This document shows positions 1-9,468 of a DNA stretch of 64,000 nucleotides, piece after piece. Within the stretch, counting starts at the first letter, position 1. The number at the start of each line of letters is the position of its first letter. Under the pieces are notes generated by a model, which did no database searches, was not told the origin of the DNA, and saw only the letters and a list, made by a program, of their open reading frames with translations. A program made the translations under genes and the position numbers. Origin of the DNA: an uncultured Saprospiraceae bacterium (GTDB lineage: Bacteria; Bacteroidota; Bacteroidia; Chitinophagales; Saprospiraceae); assembly GCA_938015805.1 (NCBI GenBank), contig CALLXF010000086.1:1-64000 (forward strand), in the 5' to 3' direction.

Positions 1-692
1 GTATTTCAAACTTTCTCTCGGAACGGTATGGAAAGGAGCTAGAAGTAGTTAGAAATTTACCCTTTAGAGATCTAGAAGATTCTGGTTTATCAGATGTAAA
101 GATTACATCTGATTTATCTGCAACTTCCGTAAATAATAATACATCTTATCTTTTATATCAAGGAGTACTTAATCAAGGGAGAGGATTAGAAGCCTTAATC
201 AAATCGATGCATAATATCCCGGATATACCATTATGGATAGCGGGTGATGGAGATATTAAAAAAGATCTGGAAGCTCTGGTCTTGCAAGAATCTTTAACTG
301 GTCGTATACGTTTTTTAGGAAAATTGGCTCCAGCCAAACTAAAAGAAATTACGAATAACGCCGCGATTGGTTTTAATCTTTTAGATCCTAATAATAAGAA
401 TTACTATTATTCTTTAGCCAATAAATATTTTGATTATATGATGGGTGGTATACCTAGTATATCGATGAATTTTCCAGAGTATGCAATGATACATAACGAT
501 ATACCTTTTTCTGTTTTAATCGACACATTAGAGGAAAAAGAAATCGTCGATGCTACACTGAGTCTATTAAAGAATAAAAAGAAGTATAAAGAAATTCAAG
601 CTAACTGTGTCTTAGCAAGCCAAAAATATAATTGGCAAACAGAAGAAAAGCAGTTGCTTGAATTTTATGAAAATGTACGGATCAAACCATAA
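1..692 (+). CDS. Glycosyltransferase family 4, 3' part (5' end outside window)
   Basis: This is the C-terminal part of a GT-B fold glycosyltransferase that transfers a sugar from a nucleotide-sugar donor, probably to a cell-surface glycan. The ORF track starts at an internal Met at 207, but the frame is open from base 3. The upstream residues (LLYQGVLNQGRGLEALIKSM) are the usual start of the donor-binding domain, followed by IPLWIAGDGD and later the strand carrying FLGKLAPAKLKEI. The usual ExxxxxE region is replaced by YSLANKYFDYMMGGIPSIS, which fits a divergent GT4. The gene ends at 692 and converges on the oligopeptidase gene. A palindrome of the TTGGC-N4-GCCAA family lies inside it at 324-337. 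Family assignment is good; donor and acceptor are unknown. Confidence 0.8.
   Translation, partial: ISNFLSERYGKELEVVRNLPFRDLEDSGLSDVKITSDLSATSVNNNTSYLLYQGVLNQGRGLEALIKSMHNIPDIPLWIAGDGDIKKDLEALVLQESLTGRIRFLGKLAPAKLKEITNNAAIGFNLLDPNNKNYYYSLANKYFDYMMGGIPSISMNFPEYAMIHNDIPFSVLIDTLEEKEIVDATLSLLKNKKKYKEIQANCVLASQKYNWQTEEKQLLEFYENVRIKP
324..337 (+). repeat. TTGGC-TCCA-GCCAA palindrome
   Basis: A perfect 5-bp stem with a 4-base loop, read as codons TTG GCT CCA GCC AA (LAPAK) in the glycosyltransferase. The identical 14-mer occurs in the adhesin gene at 18152. See the finding on this motif family. Confidence 0.6.
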
Positions 693-701
693 TTCATTTA
701 T

Positions 702-2891
702 CTATTTTGTGATACCTTCTAAATCTAAGAAAAACGCATACTCCATTGCAGTCTCTCTATATCTTTTAAATCTTCCTGATGCTCCACCATGCCCAGCAGA
801 CATATCACAGTGCATCAGTAAGGGATTATCACCAGATTTCTGATCTCTTAATTTTGCAACCCATTTTGCAGGTTCCCAGTATTGAACTTGTGAGTCATGA
901 TAGCCTGTGGTCACGAGCATAGCAGGGTAGTCCACATTGGTTACATTGTCGTAAGGCGAATAAGACTTCATATATTCGTAATATTCTTTATCATTAGGGT
1001 TTCCCCATTCGTCATATTCCCCAGTGGTGAGAGGAATAGATTCGTCTAGCATCGTTGTGACTACATCTACAAACGGTACCGCAGCGATTACTCCATTCCA
1101 TAGATCTGGTCGCATATTGATAATCGCTCCCATCAGTAATCCTCCTGCACTTCCTCCCATCGCATAAAGACTGTTAGGAGAGGTAAATTTGTTTTCTACT
1201 AAGTATTCTCCACAGTCGATAAAATCTGTAAAGGTGTTTTTCTTTTTAAAGAATTTTCCGTTTTCGTACCAGTCTCTTCCCATTTCCTGACCACCTCTTA
1301 TATGTGCAATGGCAAAAGCAAAGCCTCTGTCCAATAACGATAATCTAACGGAAGAAAAATAAGGATCCATGCTATTACCATAAGAGCCATAGCCATAAAG
1401 TAGACAGGGCCCGTTACCATCTTTTTTATACCCTTTTTTGTAAACGATCGAGATAGGAACTTTAGCTCCGTCTCTAGCTGTAGCCATTAATCTTTCTGAA
1501 GCATACTCGTCAGAGTTAAAATCTCCAACCACTTCTTGTTGCTTTAGAAGGGTCATCTCTTTAGTTCCCATATCGTAATCATAGGTACTATTTGGGGTAG
1601 TAAGAGAAGTGTACCCTAATCTAAGTATATCCGTGTTAAAATCTATGTTAGTTGTAGTATAAGCTAGATAGGCATCATCATTAAATTTTATATAATGCTC
1701 GTCTCCTTTCCATGGTCTTACTCGCAACTGAGTAATACCGTTTATTCGCTCTGAGAGCACCATATAGTTATTAAAAATATCCATACCTTCTAGTAGGACA
1801 TCATCTCTATGAGCTATTACATCTGTCCAGTTTTCTTTAGAGGTTTGTCCTTCTGGTGTGCTCATGAGTTTAAAATTCTTAGCTCCGTCTTTATTCGTAG
1901 ATATATACCATTTATCCTCGTAATGAGAAATACTATATTCTAGTTTTCTTTCTCTAGGATGGAACATAGTAAAAGGCTCATTAGGCGTATCAGCATTTAC
2001 ATATTTATACTCATTAGATAAAGTAGAGTAAGAACCGATTATGATATATTTTTTTGATTTTGTTTTGTAGACAAATGTTCCAAAAGTCTCATCTACTTCA
2101 TGAAAAACCTCTACGTCCTGAGAGCTTGGGGTTCCGAGTACATGCTTAAATATTTTATAAGCTCTTAGGGCAGCATCCTTACGTGTGTAGAATAAAGTTT
2201 TGTTATCATTTGCCCACGTTACTCCTCCCGTCGTGTTTTCGATCACATCAGCAAGCATTTCTCCTGTCTCGAGATTTTTAAATTTGACATTATAGATTCT
2301 TCTGCTTAGTGTATCCTCTCCATAAGCAAGGATTTTATTATCCGGACTTACTGTTCTGCTTCCTACAGCATAGTAGTTTTTTCCTTCAGCTAGTTCGTTT
2401 ACATTAAGCATTACTTCCTCTTTATTATCGAGGCTTTCTTTTTTACGACTATGGATTGGGTATTCTTTTCCTTCTTCATATCGAGTAATATAGTAGTAAC
2501 CATTTTTGCGATAAGGGACAGACATATCTGTTTGCTTTATCCGGCCTACGATTTCGTCATAAAGCTTTTCTTGTAAGTCTTTAGTATGACCGAGCATCTC
2601 TTCTTTGTAGGCATTTTCAGCGTTGAGATAGTCTACTACAGCTTGAGTTTGCTCATCCGGTTCTTTTGCGTTTTTTTGCTCATCTGATAATTTCATCCAG
2701 TAGTAATTATCCGTTCGGATATCACCGTGTTTTTCCAGTTGTTCTGGAAGCTTTCTAGCGATAGGAGCTTCTATTTCTTTCTTCATCAGTAATTTACTGG
2801 GGGCTTTGGTCATTGGTTTTGGATTATCGTTACAAGAATATATTATAGTCATAAGACATACACAAAATAAAGGGAAGATGGACATTCTCAT
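702..2891 (-). CDS. S9A prolyl oligopeptidase family lipoprotein (oligopeptidase B-like)
   Basis: This is a serine oligopeptidase that cuts short peptides, probably after basic residues as in oligopeptidase B. The 729-aa length fits the family: an N-terminal seven-blade propeller (about residues 80-450) and a C-terminal alpha/beta hydrolase domain. The catalytic triad can be read as Ser581 in GGSAGG, Asp666 in GYHDSQV and His701 in SAGHGG. The N-terminus is a lipoprotein signal with lipobox IIYSC, so the enzyme is probably anchored in the envelope. An ATG two codons downstream is an equally possible start. It is convergent with the glycosyltransferase and divergent from the MATE gene. Family call is firm; oligopeptidase B rather than prolyl oligopeptidase specificity is inferred from RGGQEMGRDWYENGK. 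Confidence 0.92.
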   Translation of the reverse strand: MRMSIFPLFCVCLMTIIYSCNDNPKPMTKAPSKLLMKKEIEAPIARKLPEQLEKHGDIRTDNYYWMKLSDEQKNAKEPDEQTQAVVDYLNAENAYKEEMLGHTKDLQEKLYDEIVGRIKQTDMSVPYRKNGYYYITRYEEGKEYPIHSRKKESLDNKEEVMLNVNELAEGKNYYAVGSRTVSPDNKILAYGEDTLSRRIYNVKFKNLETGEMLADVIENTTGGVTWANDNKTLFYTRKDAALRAYKIFKHVLGTPSSQDVEVFHEVDETFGTFVYKTKSKKYIIIGSYSTLSNEYKYVNADTPNEPFTMFHPRERKLEYSISHYEDKWYISTNKDGAKNFKLMSTPEGQTSKENWTDVIAHRDDVLLEGMDIFNNYMVLSERINGITQLRVRPWKGDEHYIKFNDDAYLAYTTTNIDFNTDILRLGYTSLTTPNSTYDYDMGTKEMTLLKQQEVVGDFNSDEYASERLMATARDGAKVPISIVYKKGYKKDGNGPCLLYGYGSYGNSMDPYFSSVRLSLLDRGFAFAIAHIRGGQEMGRDWYENGKFFKKKNTFTDFIDCGEYLVENKFTSPNSLYAMGGSAGGLLMGAIINMRPDLWNGVIAAVPFVDVVTTMLDESIPLTTGEYDEWGNPNDKEYYEYMKSYSPYDNVTNVDYPAMLVTTGYHDSQVQYWEPAKWVAKLRDQKSGDNPLLMHCDMSAGHGGASGRFKRYRETAMEYAFFLDLEGITK

Positions 2892-2960
2892 AATATGAAG
2901 TATTAGTATACAATAAAATTAATATTATAATTATACCTTTCAGAAATACTAGCACTAGAT

Positions 2961-4304
2961 TTGAAAACGATACAGCCGTCTTATAAGACTATTCTAGGTG
3001 TTGCAGTTCCTTTAATGCTTGGGAGTGCTGCGCAGCAAATCATTGTACTTAGTGATAACGTATTTTTGTATCATGCGAGTCTCGAGGACTTCGGGGCAAT
3101 TGCTTTGGTCGGTGTTTTTTACTTAATGATCGCCTCCATTGGCTACGGATTCTCTAGAGGTGGTCAGATTCTTATTGCTCGTAGATATGGAGAAGAATCC
3201 ATGACGGCGGTAGGATTTAATTTTTACACATTACTGGTTTTTCAGTTTTTACTTGCCTTGATTTTTTTTCTAATCTTGCAGTTTTGGGCTGATGATATTT
3301 TCTATTATTTTATTCAGTCAGAGGATATCTATCAGCGTACTTTAAAATACATTTATCCGAGATCTTACGGGATATTTTTTAGTTATCTAGGATGTGCGAT
3401 GATTGCTTTATACACAGGTATTGCTAAGACTAGATTTATCGTAATCGATACTTTGATATTGGCTTTCGCCAATGTCATACTCAACTATATATTTATTTTC
3501 GGGAAATTCGGAATAGAGCCGATGGGTATTAGGGGAGCTGCTTGGGCAAGTACGATTGCAGAGATGATCGCCTTTATTTGTTTTGTGATATATATGCTTA
3601 GGGATGATGTTATCCGATCGCTAAGAATATTTAAAAAACCAAAATTCGATTACAAACTCGTCTCGGCAATGTTTAATCTGTCCAGTCCTATTGTTATACA
3701 GTCTATGATCGGCCTGGGTAGTTGGTTTATTTTCTTTTCCATGATAGAACAATTTATGGGAGAGATTCCCTTAGAAATATCAAATCTTGGACGGAACGTA
3801 TATTTGATACTGTCGATACCAACTTGGGGTTTTGCAGCAGGGCTAAATACGCTCGTCAGTAATATGATGGGGCAGCAAAGACCTAAGGCGGCTCTTACGG
3901 TTATGTATAAATCAGGAAGTCTATGTTTTATAGTTACGATGCTGATCTCTATTCCTGTCTGCCTGTTTCCTGAGTTTTTCTTATCGCCGTTATTTGGTGG
4001 GGAAAATTCTCTTTTGATTACAGCATCTATGCCATTGCTTAAAGTGCTAATTTTATTATTGGCGTTGTTTAGTATAGGGTCTATTTTTATGAATGGTGTA
4101 ATAGGGGCAGGGGCTACGCCGCTTGCTCTCAAGATCCAGATTTTAGCAACTATTCTCTATCTTAGTTTTGCGTACTATGTCCTTTCCTATTTAAAATGGG
4201 AGGTCCATGAAATCTGGTTTGCGGAAGTCCTTTATTGGGGCTTTATATTAGGTTATTCGCTATATGTTATCTTATCAAAAAAGTGGATCAGGACGCAGGT
4301 TTAA
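2961..4304 (+). CDS. MATE family efflux transporter
   Basis: This is an inner-membrane multidrug and toxin extrusion antiporter, driven by Na+ or H+. The 447 aa hold about twelve hydrophobic helices in two pseudo-repeats; the first starts VPLMLGSAAQQIIVLSDNVFL, the typical MATE helix 1. The listed start is TTG (encoding MKTIQPS), which fits because no ATG gives a full first helix. A palindrome TTGGC-TTTC-GCCAA lies inside at 3459. The gene stands between the oligopeptidase (opposite strand) and smc, 66 bp upstream of the smc start. The substrate cannot be predicted. Confidence 0.92.
   Translation: MKTIQPSYKTILGVAVPLMLGSAAQQIIVLSDNVFLYHASLEDFGAIALVGVFYLMIASIGYGFSRGGQILIARRYGEESMTAVGFNFYTLLVFQFLLALIFFLILQFWADDIFYYFIQSEDIYQRTLKYIYPRSYGIFFSYLGCAMIALYTGIAKTRFIVIDTLILAFANVILNYIFIFGKFGIEPMGIRGAAWASTIAEMIAFICFVIYMLRDDVIRSLRIFKKPKFDYKLVSAMFNLSSPIVIQSMIGLGSWFIFFSMIEQFMGEIPLEISNLGRNVYLILSIPTWGFAAGLNTLVSNMMGQQRPKAALTVMYKSGSLCFIVTMLISIPVCLFPEFFLSPLFGGENSLLITASMPLLKVLILLLALFSIGSIFMNGVIGAGATPLALKIQILATILYLSFAYYVLSYLKWEVHEIWFAEVLYWGFILGYSLYVILSKKWIRTQV
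3459..3472 (-). repeat. TTGGC-GAAA-GCCAA palindrome
   Basis: A perfect stem with a GAAA loop when read on the minus strand. In the MATE gene it is codons TTG GCT TTC GCC AA (LAFAN). Member of the recurrent family described in the findings. Confidence 0.65.
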
Positions 4305-4354
4305 AGATCAAGAAAACTCAGTCACATCAAATAAAATTATATTGATAAATTGGA

Positions 4355-4362
4355 TATATTTG
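4355..4362 (+). promoter_or_regulatory. Bacteroidota -7 box (TATATTTG) for smc
   Basis: TATATTTG matches the TAnnTTTG consensus exactly. It lies 8 bases before the smc ATG, so initiation 7 bases downstream would leave a leader of only about 2 bases. No convincing -33 TTG is at the usual distance, so this is a partial match. Confidence 0.45.
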
Positions 4363-4370
4363 CCCTCTGA

Positions 4371-7300
4371 ATGAGACTGAAGAAGCTAGAAATAAAGGGT
4401 TTTAAAAGTTTTGCCAATGCAACGGTACTTAACTTTAACGAAAACGTAGTAGGCGTAGTAGGTCCTAATGGGTCAGGTAAATCTAATATCGTCGATGCTA
4501 TAAGATGGGTACTGGGTGAGCAAAAAGGAAAAGAACTGCGATTAGATAATAAATCTGACGTTATTTTTAATGGAGCCAGCACAAAAAAACCTGCAGGGGT
4601 AGCTCAGGTTTCTATTACCTTTAGTAATACTAAGAACTTATTACCTACTGAATATAACGAAGTAAAACTTTCTAGATACTTATACAGGAACGGAGATAGT
4701 GAATATCATCTTAATGGTGTAAAGTGTAGGCTTAAGGATATCCATAATCTACTTATTGATACAGGAATCGGATCTAATTCTTACGCGATTATCGCCCTAG
4801 GAATGGTAGAAGATATTCTCAAGGATAAAGACCATGCCCGCCGTAAAATGTTTGAGCAGGTTTCTGGCATATCAAAATATAAAAAGCGTAAAAAAGAGAC
4901 GCTTAATAAGCTTAATAGTACAACAGAAGATTTAGATAGAGTAGAGGATTTACTATTCGAGATAGAGGGAAATATGAAGACCCTCGAGAAGCAGGCAAAG
5001 CGTACAGAAAAATACTTTCTTTTCAAAGAGGAGTATAAAGAGAAGAGTATCGAATATTCTTTTCTTTCTATGAAAGATCTCAGAGAAAAACATCAAAATT
5101 ACGAAGAGCAAATCGCCAAAGATTTAGATGATTACAGAGCACTAGAAATAAAAATATCTCAAGAGGAAGCTAATTTAGAAAACGCTAAGAAAAACCAACT
5201 TGAAGAGGAACAAAGCTTATCTGAAAAGCAAAAAGAAGTAAACCTTTTAGTCAGTGACATCAGAGATAACGAGGCTAAAAAAGAACTTCTAAAACAAGAG
5301 CTACAATTTAAAGAGGAGTCAGTAAAGAATAGTCAGACTACAGTAGAACGGAACAAACCACTACTCGATAATCTGACAAAAGAACTAGGAGATAAAGAAG
5401 GTGGTATTACAACGCTTAGAGAACAAATAGAGAGATTAGAAATAGAGTTTAAAGATGTCAGTACTAATCAAGAAAAAGTAAAACTGGCGTATCAGGAATC
5501 TAAAGATTTATTCGATTCGGCTACAGCCGAAAAACAAAAACTAGAAGAACAGTTTTTTGAAAAGCAAAAAGACAATGCTGTCCTAAATAATAGGAAAACA
5601 GTATACCTTAAAGATATAGAGCAGTTAGATACGGAGTTATCTAATTTTAATGCTCAGTTTTCAGGTTTCGAGAAGGAATTAAACGAATTAGTTTCCAAAG
5701 AATCCTCTACAAAAACAGAGGTAGATGAGATCATTCAAAAAAAGGAATCGCAAAAGGAACAGTTGGATAAGCTCCAGGGTTCTAAGATGATTGCAGAGGA
5801 AGGACTAGCAAAACTGACAAGAACATTGGACGCAAAGTCCAACGAACAAAATCTGCTGAAATCGATGATAGATAGCTTAGAAGGCTATCCTGAGTCGATC
5901 AGATATCTTGCAAAAAACTGGGATAAAAAAGTACCGGTTCTCTCAGATCTACTAGATGTAAAAAAAGAATTCCGTGGTATTATCGAGCATTTTTTAGAGC
6001 CATATCTTAACTACTTTGTAGTAGAAAATGTAGCTGAGGCAGCTAAAGCAATAGAGATTTTAGGGAAATCGCAAAAAGGAAAAGCTCATTTTTTTCTTTT
6101 AGATAAAATTGCCAAACTAGATAGGCGTACCAGTTCTGCTGTAGGAAAACCAGCTGCAAATGTCATTACTGTAGATGCTAAGTATCAGAAGATCGTAGAT
6201 TATTTACTCGGTAATGTTTACCTATATGATGGACATTTTACAGATGACCTCATTGCAGATAATAGTGATATTATTTATCTCTCTACTAATGGGACATACG
6301 TAAAAAGAAAGCTCAGTGTATCTGGAGGATCGGTAGGCCTGTTTGAAGGTAAGAAGATAGGACGTAAAAAAACACTGGAGAACCTTACAAAGGAAATCTC
6401 TAAATTACAAAAGGATAAAGAAGCCGCAGAAAAGGACTTACAAGAAATCGGAGATAAAATAACGGAGTTACGTAAAGAGTCTTATGAAGAACAAAAACAA
6501 CTTAAGGAAAGAGAATTAAATCAGCTTTCTCAGCAGCTTGTAGCAATCCGTACTAAACGTAATAGTCTAAAGGAAAGTCTAGAGTCGATAGAAGGAAAAA
6601 AGAATCGTATCACAGCAGAAATCGAAAATGTAGAGTCACAGATTCTATTAAATACGCAAGAGATATCTAGTATAGAAAGCTCTAAAGCTAATTTTGCAAA
6701 TACTAAGTCTGATCCTGATCAGTTAGATCTACTTGCACAACAACTCAGTGAGCAATCCAGAGTTTTTAATGAGAAAAATATCCAGTTAATCCAGAAAAAA
6801 TCTGAGCTAGAAAATCTACAAAACGATATCAGATTTAATCGTAATCGTATTGCAGAACTAGAATCGAGATTAAAAGAATCTACTGATGGAATCGATGGTA
6901 ACAAAGAAGCAATCCATAAATTAAAAGAGGAGATAAAAGCTTTAGAGGAAACGCTTAATAAGTTATATGCCTCGAGAGATGCTTCTAAATCTTCCCTTGG
7001 AGAATTTGAACAAGCCTATTACTCTAAGAGAAATGCGATAGGAGACACTGAGGATGCAATAAGAGCTCAAAATAGAAAACTACAACAAACTCAGATACAT
7101 ATAAATCAGCAGAAGGATAAGTTTAATGAGGTGAAATTCCAAATGGGATCGGTAGGAGAACGATTAAAAATCGAATTCGAGGTGGAGCTGTCTGATGTCT
7201 TGAAAATGGAGTTTGAGGAAGAGCAAAATTTATCTGAGCTAAAAGAGCGAGTAGAAAAGCTTAAAAAGAAAATACATAACTACGGTGATATAAATCCCAT

Positions 7301-7913
7301 GGCCGTCGATGCTTATAATACGATGAAGGAACGTCATGATCTAATCTCAGGTCAGCGTAATGATATACTAGAGGCCAAAGAATCTTTGATGGCCACAATC
7401 GCAGAAATAGAAGATAGTGCAAAGGAATTATTCCTTACCACGTTCTACAAGGTTAGAGAAAACTTTATACGAGTATTTAGAAGCCTGTTTGGAGAAAATG
7501 ATTCCTGTGATCTGATTTTGTTAGATGAAGAAAATCCACTAGAATCAGGTATCGATATCATTGCGAGACCAAAAGGAAAAAGGCCATTGTCGTTAAGTCA
7601 GTTATCGGGTGGAGAGATGACTCTTACTGCGACTGCATTACTTTTTGCATTCTATTTACAGAAGCCTGCACCGTTCTGTATTTTCGATGAGGTGGATGCT
7701 CCTTTAGATGATGCAAACGTCCTTAAGTTTAATAATATCATCCAAGAGTTTTCTAAAGATTCACAGTTTGTAATCGTTACGCATAACAAGACGACAATGG
7801 CGGAAGTGGATGTACTATATGGTGTTTATATGCAAGATATGGGAGTGTCAGGAGTGAGTCCTGTAGATTTCCGGAACATGAAGCATGATCCAATCTTGAG
7901 TAATATCAATTAA
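4371..7913 (+). CDS. smc: Chromosome segregation protein SMC
   Basis: This is the condensin ATPase that compacts and helps segregate the chromosome. At 1180 aa it has the standard length. The Walker A motif GPNGSGKSNIV is at about residue 32. Two long coiled coils (about 170-500 and 660-1000) flank a hinge of about 150 residues around GYPESIRYLAKNWDKKVPVLSD. The C-terminal head has the signature LSGGE and the Walker B region FCIFDEVDAPLDDANV, followed by the switch VIVTHNK. The ATG start agrees with the conserved beginning MRLKKLEIKGFKSFA. No scpA or scpB is nearby. Confidence 0.98.
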   Translation: MRLKKLEIKGFKSFANATVLNFNENVVGVVGPNGSGKSNIVDAIRWVLGEQKGKELRLDNKSDVIFNGASTKKPAGVAQVSITFSNTKNLLPTEYNEVKLSRYLYRNGDSEYHLNGVKCRLKDIHNLLIDTGIGSNSYAIIALGMVEDILKDKDHARRKMFEQVSGISKYKKRKKETLNKLNSTTEDLDRVEDLLFEIEGNMKTLEKQAKRTEKYFLFKEEYKEKSIEYSFLSMKDLREKHQNYEEQIAKDLDDYRALEIKISQEEANLENAKKNQLEEEQSLSEKQKEVNLLVSDIRDNEAKKELLKQELQFKEESVKNSQTTVERNKPLLDNLTKELGDKEGGITTLREQIERLEIEFKDVSTNQEKVKLAYQESKDLFDSATAEKQKLEEQFFEKQKDNAVLNNRKTVYLKDIEQLDTELSNFNAQFSGFEKELNELVSKESSTKTEVDEIIQKKESQKEQLDKLQGSKMIAEEGLAKLTRTLDAKSNEQNLLKSMIDSLEGYPESIRYLAKNWDKKVPVLSDLLDVKKEFRGIIEHFLEPYLNYFVVENVAEAAKAIEILGKSQKGKAHFFLLDKIAKLDRRTSSAVGKPAANVITVDAKYQKIVDYLLGNVYLYDGHFTDDLIADNSDIIYLSTNGTYVKRKLSVSGGSVGLFEGKKIGRKKTLENLTKEISKLQKDKEAAEKDLQEIGDKITELRKESYEEQKQLKERELNQLSQQLVAIRTKRNSLKESLESIEGKKNRITAEIENVESQILLNTQEISSIESSKANFANTKSDPDQLDLLAQQLSEQSRVFNEKNIQLIQKKSELENLQNDIRFNRNRIAELESRLKESTDGIDGNKEAIHKLKEEIKALEETLNKLYASRDASKSSLGEFEQAYYSKRNAIGDTEDAIRAQNRKLQQTQIHINQQKDKFNEVKFQMGSVGERLKIEFEVELSDVLKMEFEEEQNLSELKERVEKLKKKIHNYGDINPMAVDAYNTMKERHDLISGQRNDILEAKESLMATIAEIEDSAKELFLTTFYKVRENFIRVFRSLFGENDSCDLILLDEENPLESGIDIIARPKGKRPLSLSQLSGGEMTLTATALLFAFYLQKPAPFCIFDEVDAPLDDANVLKFNNIIQEFSKDSQFVIVTHNKTTMAEVDVLYGVYMQDMGVSGVSPVDFRNMKHDPILSNIN

Positions 7914-7938
7914 CTTTTAAAAGTAGGGGAATAAAAAA

Positions 7939-7964
7939 AGGCTCGAAAATTTCTTTTCAAGCCT
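7939..7964 (-). terminator. Intrinsic terminator downstream of the 8085-8720 barrel gene
   Basis: The hairpin AGGCT-c-GAAAA / TTTTC-a-AGCCT has a TTTC loop and one internal mismatch. On the minus strand it is followed by a run of seven T. It therefore best terminates the minus-strand barrel gene, about 120 bases past its stop, and may also face smc read-through. Confidence 0.7.
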
Positions 7965-8084
7965 ATCTCGTTGGTTTTAACAGTTGATTACTCAACACCA
8001 CCATTAGTTCAAATATGATGCCAAATCGTAATATGTCTTTTGTAAATAGTAGCAAAAATCAGACACTAAGTGCCTTGATAATAT

Positions 8085-8720
8085 TTAAAATCTAAATCCT
8101 GCATTGAGGATTAGTCGGGCAGCGGCATTATTAAAAGAGTAGGGCGTGTCATCTACAGTTATGTGGTTTCCAAATTTAGATAAGTTCCCCTCGTAATTGA
8201 TATCTATTCTTATTTTCCACGCATCGATACCGATTCCTGCTTGGTATCCATAATTTGCTTTTTCAAATTTACTTTGATATCCTTTTATATCGATAAGATC
8301 AGAGGCGGAGTCTATAATTAGATGAGCTACTCCACCTGCATGGATTCTAAAAAAGCCCATTTTATATCCGAGTAAAACAGGAATATCGAGACTGGTAAAA
8401 GATTCGTTTTTAAATGATGTGATGACTTCTCCGTTTTGGATCTCTGATAACTGATAAGTTACCTTAGAAGAATTTATAAAGCCAGCCGGTTCTAGGTAAA
8501 AACCAAAGGCAGAAAGCCGCATATACAATCCTAAGTGAACCCCATAATCCGCCTCTTGGAAAGCTAGATTTAATTGTTCTTCATCGCTAGTAATAAGATT
8601 TATAGAATCACTTACAAGTTGTGTAGAGTTGATGCCGACCTTAACCCCCATTTCAAATTGAGCTGAAATGGAACCATTTAATAGAAAACTGAGTATTATT
8701 ATTAAGAGACCCTTATTCAT
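8085..8720 (-). CDS. Outer-membrane beta-barrel protein (PorT/OMP_b-brl_2-like)
   Basis: A small outer-membrane barrel. It has a clear Sec signal peptide (LLIIILSFLLNGSISAQ, cut about residue 20), then alternating hydrophobic/polar strands and a final strand ending in Phe (LILNAGFRF), the usual signal for insertion by the Bam machinery. Length of 211 aa fits the family. It resembles the barrel at 60065-60703 in size and layout (both contain IDxxYExNxSKxGxHI), so the two may be paralogues. A TATCTTTG promoter box is just upstream and a terminator downstream, so it looks monocistronic. No function can be given. Confidence 0.8.
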   Translation of the reverse strand: MNKGLLIIILSFLLNGSISAQFEMGVKVGINSTQLVSDSINLITSDEEQLNLAFQEADYGVHLGLYMRLSAFGFYLEPAGFINSSKVTYQLSEIQNGEVITSFKNESFTSLDIPVLLGYKMGFFRIHAGGVAHLIIDSASDLIDIKGYQSKFEKANYGYQAGIGIDAWKIRIDINYEGNLSKFGNHITVDDTPYSFNNAAARLILNAGFRF

Positions 8721-8745
8721 AAATACTTTAGTGTGATAATCACCA

Positions 8746-8773
8746 CAAAGATAATAGCTAAATAATTGACAAA
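8746..8773 (-). promoter_or_regulatory. Promoter for the 8085-8720 barrel gene
   Basis: On the minus strand TATCTTTG (8753-8746) matches the -7 consensus exactly and TTTG (8773-8770) lies 16 bases upstream, one base short of the usual spacing range. The barrel start codon is 26 bases downstream. Confidence 0.55.
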
Positions 8774-8846
8774 CATAACGCCATAATTTAGTATTGATTA
8801 TTGTTTTCAGTTTCTTTGTGCCAAAATCTAGGGTAAACCCTTAACA

Positions 8847-9443
8847 ATGCCGATAACAGAAGTAGAATTTGTAGCCAGTTTTAAGGATGTAGACACTTGC
8901 CCAAGGACTCAATTGCCAGAATATGCATTTATAGGTAGGTCTAATGTAGGGAAATCCACCTTGATTAATCTTCTCACCGGTAGGAAGAAACTAGCAAAGG
9001 TTTCCTCTACACCGGGTAAAACCCAATTGATCAATTACTTTAAAGTTGATGATTCTTGGTTTTTAGTGGATTTACCTGGATATGGTTATGCTCAGATATC
9101 TAAGAAGAGGAGAGACGAATGGAAAAAAATGATCGATGCATACTTAATTGAGAGAGAAAATTTAGCTTGCATCTTTCTATTGATCGATTCTCGCATCCCT
9201 TTGCAAAAAATAGATTTAGAGTTTATGAATTTTTTAGGAGGGGCTCAGTTGCCTTTTGTGCTAGTGTTTACAAAAATAGATAAGATAAAAGGGAAGAGTA
9301 GCGATGAAAACGTGGAAAACATTCGCATGGCAATGCTAGAACACTGGGAATCCTTACCTCAACATTTTATGACCAGTGCTACCAAGAAAACTGGCTCAAA
9401 AGAGATTATCGAATTTATAGAGAATCTTAACAATAATAACTAA
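8847..9443 (+). CDS. engB: Ribosome biogenesis GTPase EngB (YihA/YsxC)
   Basis: This TRAFAC-class GTPase assists late assembly of the large ribosomal subunit. The 198 aa are typical. Visible motifs are G1 GRSNVGKST (about residue 30), the G2 threonine in SSTPGKTQ, G3 DLPGYGYAQ, G4 FTKIDK and G5 MTSATKK. The ATG start gives the conserved beginning MPITEVEFVASF. A weak -7 like box (TTTCTTTG) lies about 30 bases upstream. The acyltransferase gene follows after 25 bases and is probably co-transcribed. Confidence 0.97.
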   Translation: MPITEVEFVASFKDVDTCPRTQLPEYAFIGRSNVGKSTLINLLTGRKKLAKVSSTPGKTQLINYFKVDDSWFLVDLPGYGYAQISKKRRDEWKKMIDAYLIERENLACIFLLIDSRIPLQKIDLEFMNFLGGAQLPFVLVFTKIDKIKGKSSDENVENIRMAMLEHWESLPQHFMTSATKKTGSKEIIEFIENLNNNN

Positions 9444-9468
9444 CTTTTCAGGCTGATTTAAATACACC

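Noticed and set aside
658-843. 61-aa plus-strand ORF across the glycosyltransferase end
   Set aside because: It overlaps the antisense of the oligopeptidase C-terminus and has no independent feature.
3650-4132. 160-aa minus-strand ORF inside the MATE gene
   Set aside because: It lies fully within a well-supported transporter gene and shows no domain or signal; it is a reverse-frame shadow.
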